Part shown: in pieces, positions 28,952 to 36,114 of the stretch
Numbering within the stretch: the stretch's first letter is position 1
Layout of the letters: each line of letters begins with the position of its first letter
The notes under the pieces: generated by a model
What the model was told of the DNA's origin: nothing
Database searches by the model: none
What the model saw: the letters and a program-made list of their open reading frames with translations, nothing else
Program-made: the position numbers and the translations under genes
From: Selaginella moellendorffii
Taxonomy: Eukaryota > Streptophyta > Lycopodiopsida > Selaginellales > Selaginellaceae
Direction of reading: 5' to 3'
Length of the DNA: 64,000 bases
Assembly: GCF_000143415.4 (NCBI RefSeq)
Contig: NW_003314358.1
Span: 444,731 to 508,730, forward strand

Positions 28952-29281
28952 ATGAAGGTACTCAAAATGTCACTCATCATGGTTGTGATCGCATGTGCAT
29001 TGATACAAGCCAATGCGAGCCAACTAAACTTGTACAAGGGAGAGTGGTGTACAGGATCTTTTACTGTTGTATGGGATCGCCAATGCGGTGAGGTGCCTGA
29101 AGATGCTGTTTCGTACAGGTTTTACTATAATCCGGAATGGAAGGCCACACTTTTCTCAGATGACGGTTGTGGAGGCGAAAGTAAAGAGGTTCTTGCCTCA
29201 AGCAAAATATGTGTTCAGGGTCTCGAAGGCATTCGCAGCGTCTTGATATCGGATGAGTCATCCGAGATATCAAGACGCTGA
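28952..29281 (+). CDS. MiAMP1-like secreted cysteine-containing defence peptide
   Basis: A 109-codon frame. Residues 1 to about 22 (MKVLKMSLIMVVIACALIQA) are a clear signal peptide. The mature part has cysteines in WCTGS, RQCGEV, DDGCGGES and SKICVQG, and the sequence SYRFYYNPEWKATLFSDDGC fits the Tyr-x-Phe-x-Tyr...Ala-x-Leu-(Y/F)...x-Gly-Cys pattern of MiAMP1, the antimicrobial beta-barrelin (gamma-crystallin-like Greek key) family known from Macadamia and from conifers and lycophytes. The segment CVQGLEGIRSVLI corresponds to the last strand, but the family's terminal Cys is replaced by a tail (SDESSEISRR) formed by one arm of a hairpin. The protein is expected to be apoplastic and to act against microbes. 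The family call is by pattern, not alignment. Alternative: another small greek-key protein. Confidence 0.65.
   Translation: MKVLKMSLIMVVIACALIQANASQLNLYKGEWCTGSFTVVWDRQCGEVPEDAVSYRFYYNPEWKATLFSDDGCGGESKEVLASSKICVQGLEGIRSVLISDESSEISRR
29236..29280. repeat. hairpin at the 3' end of the MiAMP1-like gene
   Basis: Left arm 29236-29256 (CAGCGTCTTGATATC plus GGATGA), one-base loop at 29257, right arm 29258-29280 (TCATCC, a 2-base bulge GA, then GATATCAAGACGCTG). All 21 bases of the left arm pair. The right arm supplies the last codons and overlaps the stop codon. It could act in RNA 3'-end structure or be a replication-slippage product. Confidence 0.95.
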
Positions 29282-29299
29282 AAATGAGCTCTTGCCAGT

Positions 29300-30100
29300 T
29301 TCACTGACTCCTGGCATAAATATATAGCTTGCAATGTCATGAATAATATCATTTGGTGATGAGTAGTGACAGCAAGGATAAGGATAAGATGATTTTGCCT
29401 CTGTTGCCGAGGAATTCCATAATGCGTCTTCATCATCAGGAATCTGCTCAATGAGACAAGTGCTTAGTAAGTTTCAGTTACAAAGAAGCACGCACCTGTG
29501 AGAAATCTACAGCGGGAAAGTTTCGTTTGCATTTTGTGATGGAGCGAGCTCCTTTTGTCACAACGATAGTTCGTCTATAGGACAACAGAATACTCTTGAA
29601 AAGTTCGACAAACTCATGCTATAGTCTAATTCTGGCATCTGCATTTCAATCAATGGAAAAAGTGGAGCTGAGCCAGGAACTTAGACGACTATGTAAATAA
29701 GATGAATGAATGTGTACATGTAAAGGTACCTTAGAACCAAAAAATATGACTTATTAACGTATTGTGCGTAACAGCGGCCCCTTTGGAGGGACGAGCTTCC
29801 ACTTCCCAGACCAAGAAGCGAGCCAAAAACAAGCTCCCAAAACGAGAAATGTTCGCGTCAAAAACGCCCTGTAAGAAACAAGACCGGCGGTCAGCATCTG
29901 GAGATGGAGAAACGGCAGACGTACCACAAACGCTTGAATGGAACAGGGTCGAGCGCAGTTTGCCGAGCGTACGGATTTCCGTCAAAGCAGAATATTATAA
30001 TCCGTACAGAATATTCTTTTATAAAGAGAATATTCTGGTGTGTCCAGTTTCACATATCAACAGTCCATTTGTTTTTCTTTATGTTTTTTTTTAATAAACT
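29300..30100. other. stretch without confident gene
   Basis: Probably contains the 3' UTR of the MiAMP1-like gene. A 110-codon plus frame at 29762-30094 (KKRAKNKLPKREMFASK at its start) has a basic region but ends in low-complexity Phe-rich sequence. I do not consider it supported. Two palindromic GAATATTC sites lie at 30007-30037. Confidence 0.35.
30007..30037. promoter_or_regulatory. inverted repeat with two heat-shock-element-like palindromes
   Basis: CAGAATATTCT (30007-30017) and AGAATATTCTG (30027-30037) are inverted copies around TTTATAAAG. Each contains GAATATTC, compatible with the nGAAnnTTCn heat-shock element. No gene can be tied to it, so function is unproved. Confidence 0.3.
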
Positions 30101-30106
30101 CTTAAT

Positions 30107-30645
30107 TTAAAATGGTTTGAGATATATCCACTTGCTTTTCAAAATCAACAGCCTGGATGTATCCACTTGTTTTTCATAAAACAAGGACAGAAGATTCACT
30201 TATTTTTTCACAAATCAAGAGGCTAAGATCTATTCACTTTATTTTTCAAAAATGAACGGCTTGGATATATATTCAATTGTTTTTTCACAAATCAACGGCT
30301 TAAATATATCCACTTATTTTTCCCAACTCAACTGTCGGGATGTATCCACTTGTTTTTTTAAAATAAACCATGTAACATCTATGCACTTGTTTGTTTTCAT
30401 ATGAAGAGCCTAGATGTAATTTTTTTTCCACAAATCAATAGCGTAAAAGTTATCCACTTAGTTTTTGCAAATCAACAGTCTAAGATCACTGAATTTATAA
30501 TGGTTTGAGTTGTATTAATTTTGCCAATTAACGAGCTGTATGTATCTTTTTGTTTTTTCAGAAATTAAAGGTTTAAGATCTATCCACTTATTTTTTCCCA
30601 AACTCAATGGTTTGCACGTATCTACTTGCTTTTTGCAAATAAACA
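30107..30645. repeat. degenerate minisatellite, about 45-bp unit
   Basis: About 12 diverged tandem copies built from AAATCAACGGCT, then (T)GGATATATCCACTT, then GTTTTTTCAC. Copies are clearest at 30118-30340 and fade to the right. Spacing is about 45 bases. It has no coding potential. Confidence 0.85.
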
Positions 30646-31300
30646 CAATTTTTGTGATTAAACTAAATAACTAGAAATTAATTACACAACAAATTTAGGA
30701 AATTAATAAATACTTTCACCTTAACTGACAGTTAGAAAGATAGTCCTTTAAAACTATAATTATTCACTAGGGTCTAAACTTTTGATTAACAGTGACTGCT
30801 TTTATGCCTCGTTTCCTCTCCCAATATTTGGGTATATGAACCATAAGCCTAAGGGAAACATTCAAGGAGCCAATGTCATCACCAAAGATGAAGGTAAATA
30901 ATGTTTTTAGTGGTAATGTTTCGGCACTTCCGTGCCAAAACAACTTTCTTCGTTTTCTGCTTTTTACATGACCATTGCAAGATTTTAAGGTTTTGATTTA
31001 TTTCCAGTCAATCTCTTTTGAAGGATGTAACAAAAACGTATTGTGATTTTGTAGATGAGACTCGTAGGCTTATTGAAAGCATGCTTAGTTTGCTGAAAGT
31101 GTGCAAAACAGAACAAACAATGGAAGCACTAAGAAACCTGCTAGAATTCTCAACCATTCTCGATCTTCGCTTTTAGTTCTCAACTAGGGTTTAGGGTTTT
31201 CTTTTTGTCATGACAAGCCTCATTTTGTCACAACAAGAGGCTTTCACAGAAATTGCACTCCTCGGCACGGCTGCACCATGGAGAGTAGATTTCCCTCTGC
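30646..31300. other. stretch without recognisable gene
   Basis: AT-rich intergenic DNA. A telobox-like TAGGGTTTAGGGTTTT lies at about 31184-31200, a motif common in plant promoters, here not linked to a gene. Confidence 0.4.
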
Positions 31301-31311
31301 AGCATGCTTTT

Positions 31312-31486
31312 TCAGTGGTATTTGCAGCATCCCCAATTGCTGCAGCATTTTCCTGAACCATCATGACCTCCCTTGTTCTTACAACAACACTTCTTCCCCC
31401 AATCCTTTCAGCATTTATAGTAGCCTTTGTGATATTTTCCACCACCACTATCCTTATAATCAGCAACTTTAGAAGTTGCAGCTGAA
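31312..31486 (-). pseudogene. cysteine-rich short peptide gene, copy 3 (3' part, split by a transposon)
   Basis: The minus strand encodes TSAATSKVADYKDSGGG, HKGYYKC, a premature TGA, then KDWGKKCCCKNKGGHDGSGK, CCSNWGCCKYH and a stop. This is the 3' part of the family described at 34046-34279. Its 5' part (signal-peptide region, TATA at 32790-32797) lies at about 32713-32800, on the other side of a hAT insertion with the target duplication GTCTCAGG. The internal TGA means the copy was or became defective independently of the insertion. Confidence 0.85.
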
Positions 31487-31494
31487 GTCTCAGG

Positions 31495-32704
31495 CATAGC
31501 TTCAAAACACGAACATGAACATGAACATGGCATTCAATTTTTTGAACACGAACACGGAACACGGAAATGAACACGGATAAACATGGGTGAAAACACAAAT
31601 ATTCTCTAGAATATTCTACTTATCACTCCATCTCATCTAGAAGCTCCTTATTAGCAGGACCATCATCTTCGTCTTCATCCTCTTCTTCCCTAGCTTCAAT
31701 ATCAGCATCAGTAATTTGAGGAATACTTCCTGTCTGGCTCAATCCCACAAACTTGTCATAGGAAGTGTGGCTCCCTATCAACTTGGTATTACTGGCCACA
31801 AATACCAAGTCTGCAATCCGGCTCACTGCTAAGCAATTCCTCTTCTTTGAAGTGATGTGCCCAAAAATACTGAACAATCGCTCCACAGATGAGGAAAAAC
31901 TTGCCTGACTAAGCACTCGAATTGCCAACCTCTGCAAATCTGGACCTGAGTAGCCATTGTCCTCCCACCACTGCACAGAACCCTTTGTTGTATGATCCAT
32001 CTGAGAGTCCCTGGTGCCAAAACTACCCTCCAAGTTCCTGTATTGGCAAAGCTGATTTTTTATAGTTGACCTTTGCTGATAGTCAGGGAACTAGATCTCC
32101 AAGTACATGTTCCAATCTTTGGAAACTTCCCTGGATTTTTCTTGTCCTCGCCCCTGAAACTCTGGATCAAGCATGTATGCCACGGAGTGAAAGGTGCTAT
32201 GATAAGCCCACCACCTGTTTGAAATCAGTTGGTTTAGCTCCTCATACCTAAGATTGTTCTCCTCTTGTTGACAGATGTTCTCACTCATCTAATCCATCCC
32301 CTCGTAGACCTTCCCAATCACAGGCACGTCTCCGTCAACCATCCGTAAATACGTGGCTGAGCGCCATTCCTCCCACTCCAGCGCTAGAATCCTAGAGAGG
32401 GCATTCCCAGCCCAAAAAAATTGCCATAGATTGCTGGAAAAACCTTTTGATTGATCGCAGGAATTTTTGATTGATCGCAAGACAAGAAAACATCAAAGCG
32501 CAAAACACTCACGTGAACCACGTGAGCTATTGTTTTAGAACACGGCGTGGTCACACGGTATTTGACTGTGTTTCAACCGTGTTTGGAGCCGTGTTTTGGA
32601 GCATTGACTGAGTCAATGAACACGGCCCGTGTTAACATGGCTGGGGGCCGTGTTTGTGTCACCACGCCAACACACCGTGGTGCACAGCGTGTTTTGAAGC
32701 ATTG
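31495..32704 (-). mobile_element. hAT-superfamily DNA transposon, degenerate
   Basis: A 1210-bp element with terminal inverted repeats CATAGCTTCAAAACACG (31495-31511) and, on the opposite strand, CAATGCTTCAAAACACG (32688-32704), 15 of 17 identical. It is flanked by a perfect 8-bp target duplication GTCTCAGG (31487-31494 and 32705-32712), the hAT signature. Many subterminal ACACGG/CCGTGT words near both ends may be transposase binding sites. The interior encodes the C-terminal half of a hAT transposase on the minus strand. The BED zinc finger and N-terminal catalytic part are missing, so it is a deletion derivative. Confidence 0.93.
31623..32480 (-). pseudogene. hAT transposase C-terminal half
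   Basis: One continuous minus frame with two in-frame TAG codons (after YEGMD and after MYLEI). Recognisable segments are YLRMVDGDVPVIGKVYEGMD, the ISNRWWAYHSTFHSVAYMLD block, and the dimerisation domain WWEDNGYSGPDLQRLAIRVL followed by SSSVERLFSIFGHITSKKRN and ADLVFVASN. It ends in an acidic tail (EEEDEDEDDGP). This order matches plant hAT elements. The N-terminal part with the first catalytic Asp is absent. Confidence 0.9.
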
Positions 32705-32712
32705 GTCTCAGG

Positions 32713-32800
32713 AGCAAAGAACAGAAATGAACACAGGAAGAACAAACCATTTGAAGAAATGGTGCTGTGAAACCATATGAAATGGAAGGTTTTTATAGTC
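32713..32800 (-). pseudogene. cysteine-rich peptide gene, copy 3 (5' part and promoter)
   Basis: On the minus strand, TATAAAAA (32790-32797), then a segment homologous to the promoter/leader of copy 2 (34250-34345: shared TTTCACAGCACCATTTCTTC) and a hydrophobic stretch (LFFLCSFLFFAPET). The sequence breaks at 32712, the hAT target duplication, and resumes at 31486. Confidence 0.8.
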
Positions 32801-32882
32801 AAATGACTTAAGAATTCATGTGACTCTTGTAAAATATGTAAACCATTCCCAAATGGAAACAATTGACTATGAGAAATGTTTT

Positions 32883-32888
32883 TATAAA
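32883..32888 (+). promoter_or_regulatory. TATA-like box of cysteine-rich peptide copy 1
   Basis: TATAAA in TTTATAAACA, 76 bases before ATG 32959. It stands divergent to, and less than 100 bases from, the TATA box of copy 3 on the other strand. Confidence 0.45.
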
Positions 32889-32958
32889 CATCTTCTTGTT
32901 TCAACTATCAGCAACGAATTTCCTCCACAAGTCTTTGGGATTTTTTTTTCCAAACCAC

Positions 32959-33188
32959 ATGTTTTGTTATTCCTTTGTTTCTGTTTTCTTCGTTGTTGTT
33001 CTTCTGCTGTTGATCTGCAGCCATTTGCTTCATCTGCCACCTTTGAAGCTGATCACAAGGACGGGGGTGGGAAATGTTACAGATGCTGCAAGGATTGGGG
33101 AATGAAGTGTTGTTATAAGAACAAAGGAGGTGGTCATGATAGTTCAGGAAAATGCTGCTGCAATTGGGGATGCTGCAAATACCACTAG
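32959..33188 (+). pseudogene. cysteine-rich short peptide gene, copy 1 (frameshift between signal and mature part)
   Basis: ATG 32959 opens a strong signal peptide (MFCYSFVSVFFVVVLLLLIC). The mature module is one frame away, from about 33021: EADHKDGGGKCYRCCKDWG, MKCCYKNKGGG, HDSSGKCCCNWG, CCKYH, stop at 33188. An intron with the CTGCAG acceptor at 33015-33020 would have to be only about 44 bases, so a one-base frameshift is the simpler reading. The cysteine module itself has no stops and keeps ten cysteines, so a sequencing error or unusual splicing cannot be excluded. Confidence 0.6.
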
Positions 33189-33189
33189 T

Positions 33190-34045
33190 GAGCAGTTAAA
33201 ACAAACAATAATAATAATAAAACTGTAGATTAATAGGAAGGTTAAGAACCTTGGTTAATCTCAGTGGATAGTTTTGGCTTTTCCATTCAAAAATATTTAG
33301 GATGTTTAGAGGATGTGAAGCAACTTCTCCTCAGGCAGCGTTCATCATAAATATACAAGGATATATAATTTCAGCCTCCTTGCAAAAGACTCTCCATTGG
33401 CAATATCTTACTCTCTTAGCTTGTTAGACGGAACAGGGAGATTCCAGATATTAGCTCCACGATTCATCTGCTCTTCATGTTGCCGTGCTTAGATCCTCAT
33501 CCAGAACCTACAGATCTATGGAACAAAAATTTAGATTCAGACTCAGAAGATCAATCGATCAATATAAAGGATCAAGCATACATCAATTAGTTCATATCAT
33601 TATGAAGAAGTTACATTACTTTCCTTGCCAGATGCATCCACGTGTCTCTTGATGTTGGTTTGTTCTTCCAGGGATTTGAAGGGGCATTTGAGATGATATC
33701 AGTTCCAACTTAATTGAGTCTCAGCGAAGAGCTTAATTTGGTTGGAAATGGCAGGAATCAGAGTTTCATTATTGTTTTTTTTTTCTTACAAAGGCTGCTG
33801 GATCAATCTCGGCTAGCAAATGCAAAAGGAGGCTTGTGATTTACTGACTTGCTGCTGGAGGAGCTTTAATCTTCAACAAAGAAACTAGTATGATATTTTT
33901 TTGTTCGCTTGTGTTCAAAGTTTGAAGAGCTTGATGCTACAGGGAGGCAAACAACATTTATGGTGACTGCAAGGGAGTTCTGTATCAATCTTATACTGTT
34001 TGTTTTATTTGTTTATACAGAAACAAGCACAAGAACTAAAGCTTT
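33190..34045. other. intergenic stretch without recognisable gene
   Basis: Between two cysteine-rich peptide genes. Contains an (AAT/ATA)n-like run near 33210 and a T-rich tract at about 33774-33783. No frame worth reporting. Confidence 0.4.
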
Positions 34046-34279
34046 TTAGTGGTATTTGCAGCATCCCCAATTGCAACAGCATTTTCTTGAACTATCATGA
34101 TCACCACCCTTGTTCTTGTAACAACTCTTCTTCCCCCAATCCTTGCAACACTTGTAGTAGCCTTTATGACATTTCCCACCCCCACCACCACCGTTCTTGT
34201 GATCAGCAACTTTAAAAGTTCTAGTTGCAGCTAAAGTCGAGTGGATGCCCAAGAAAAGATATGAACACAAGAGAGACAT
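34046..34279 (-). CDS. cysteine-rich short secreted peptide, copy 2 (intact, 77 aa)
   Basis: A minus-strand 77-codon frame. A short hydrophobic leader (MSLLCSYLFLGIHSTLAA) looks like a signal peptide. The mature part starts near TRTFKVADHKNGGGGGG and continues KCHKGYYKCCKDWGKKSCY, KNKGGDHDSSRK, CCCNWGCCKYH. The Cys pattern is C-x6-CC-x6-C-x13-CCC-x3-CC, nine cysteines in about 45 residues, with Gly, Lys and Asp between them. Two damaged relatives lie at 32959-33188 and 31312-31486/32713-32800; all end in NWGCCKYH. I do not recognise the family. The pattern does not fit defensins, thionins, hevein or metallothioneins. The start at 34279 is chosen because it is the only ATG downstream of the TATA box in frame with the module. 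Confidence 0.65.
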   Translation of the reverse strand: MSLLCSYLFLGIHSTLAATRTFKVADHKNGGGGGGKCHKGYYKCCKDWGKKSCYKNKGGDHDSSRKCCCNWGCCKYH

Positions 34280-34334
34280 AGGAAGAATGAGCCATTGGAA
34301 GAAATGGTGCTGTGAAACAATTTGAAACAGGAGG

Positions 34335-34342
34335 TTTTTATA
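34335..34342 (-). promoter_or_regulatory. TATA box of cysteine-rich peptide copy 2
   Basis: TATAAAAA on the minus strand, about 56 bases before the ATG. The surrounding ACTATAAAAACCT is shared with the displaced promoter of copy 3 (32790-32797). Confidence 0.65.
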
Positions 34343-34546
34343 GTCAGACTAGCCATTGCCTAGCTATGCTGCCAAGTTAGCAAACACTATTTTGTTTTTA
34401 TTACATTAAAAATTAAATTAAAATAGTATTAAAACAACATATATTATATTCCACTTTAAAAGAAGAATTGCTATACACATATATTTTTTCATAGAAAATT
34501 ATCAAATTCCTTAAAGGGAATCATAAGATCTAAATAACACAATAAA

Positions 34547-34972
34547 TTGAGACACAAATCCCTAAGCCCCAAAGTGGAGCCAAAAGGGTGCTATATAGTA
34601 GTGGTTAAAATGGAAGTTTAACAAGCATAATATGTTTGGACCAAAAGCTCCAACTTGGAAAGTTGAGAGCACCCCAAACAAAGTGCTCAAGGAATGAGTA
34701 CAAAATAATTGTGAATGAATCTCTAAATAGGGATACAAGAAGGATTGACACGTAGTAAGTGTCATGATATATAGAAGTGTCAAGCATGAGTTCAAAGAGG
34801 AGTTTAAGAAAGAGTCCAAGATGGAGTCCGAGAAGGAGCCCGAGATGGAGTCCGAGAAGGAGCCCAAAATGCTGAGATGGAGTCCAATACAAACCCAAGA
34901 TGGACCTGAGATGGAGTTTGAGATGAAGTTTGAGGTGGACCTAAAATGAACCTAAGATGGAGCCTGAGATGG
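34547..34972 (+). mobile_element. LTR fragment of retrotransposon family 2
   Basis: Reads GAGACACAAATCCCTAAGCC onward, homologous to the start of the family-2 LTRs found in opposite orientation at 48393 and 54188, including the block with CCAAAAGCTCCAACTTGGAA and the GAGTCCGAGATGG repeats. Many CG-to-TG/CA changes make it older than those. It stops at 34972 where the family-1 host element begins, so that element inserted into this LTR. The rest is expected beyond the right window edge. Confidence 0.8.
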
Positions 34973-36114
34973 TGTCACGAATGTGACTTCGGGTATTGAA
35001 AGTTATCTGTCGGCTAGTCCTTACGGACACTCTTTCCTTATTGCCATGATGGCAGGAGGTCGGTATTGATGAACCCTTTATCAATCCTTCTTGTGCTAGT
35101 GGAGTTAACTGGGCATTTCAAGTGTATTTAGACCGAACGAGTATAAGAATGGAATTCTTATGTGTTATTAACTAAGCATACTTAGCTCGGTAAGGAGTTC
35201 CTGTCTCATTATGTCTTGCACTAGCTAGTGACAAAAACCCTCGCGTGTTGAGATTAGTCCCTCAATATTGCTGGATGATAGCTTATCGTATTTGCTAAAC
35301 ACCCTCACTATCATGCCCTTTGTGTTAGTCTCATTTCGGTCCCAAATGTTAATTATGGAAAGTGTTTAGATTTACTTATTTGGCATATCTACAGAATGTA
35401 GAGATTGGCCTAAACATAATGGTGTTTGTCTTGTGTCTAAATTCGCAATCTAAGGACATTCCATATTTAGTAAGTTTTGAGTTTGTCCAAGAGACTAACT
35501 CTTAATACTAAAGGAGGCTTGGGGTGAAAGCCCAAAGCGTGTGTTCCTTAAGGGGGGAAGGGGGGAGTATGGGAGATTCCAAATGTATAGTAGGGATAGT
35601 GGGTAAGTTAGGCATGGCAGACCAACTTGAGGCATAGTCTAACTCTTGCTTGCATGTTTATCTTTGTTCTGCGTCTGGCTTGGGTCTAAGCCCAAGTTCC
35701 ATTCCATGCTAGTTGGTGGAATACCCATGTCCTCGCATTAGGCCACCGGTATGCTAAAATAACACTAAACTCCCTTTGGCTCCATTTTGCGTGCTGGTCT
35801 TAGCATTGGGAAGCTAGTTACTCTAGGACTAATCCAAGTTGCTCCGTGCTCCTATCTCTTCGCTCCTCAGGCTATATGCTCGAAAGTCATTCCATGCTCC
35901 AGTGCTAATGCTCCTTGGCTTTATGTTTAGGAGTTTGGCACCGTTCTTTTGTTCAATGGCCAAGGCTTTGAAACTTAGGCTTTGCACCATTGTCCATTGG
36001 ACACGTGGCATGTGGCATGTGGCATGTGGTATATAGAGGGTTTAGGTTTCGCCTTGTGGTGTTATCCTATAGTAAATCACCATAGGATAAAGGGTAAAAA
36101 CCATGTGCACTACA
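34973..36114 (+). repeat. 5' LTR of the family-1 host element
   Basis: Begins TGTCACGAATGTGACTTCGG and ends ATGTGCACTACA (TG...CA), 1142 bp. It is followed by TTTGGTATTAAAGG, a mutated initiator-Met-tRNA primer site. Homologous to the LTRs at 54222-55371 and 60337-61509. Confidence 0.9.

Noticed and set aside
29762-30094. A 110-codon plus frame with a basic N-terminal part
   Set aside because: Ends in Phe-rich low complexity, no recognised motif, and no clear promoter; kept only as a remark.
30107-30645. CRISPR-like array
   Set aside because: Repeats are direct but diverged and contiguous, without unique spacers, in a plant genome; it is a minisatellite.
31191-31598. A 135-codon minus-strand frame with His/Val repeats
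   Set aside because: It runs from the hAT end into the cysteine-rich peptide relic in the wrong frame; the relic's own frame carries the conserved cysteines.
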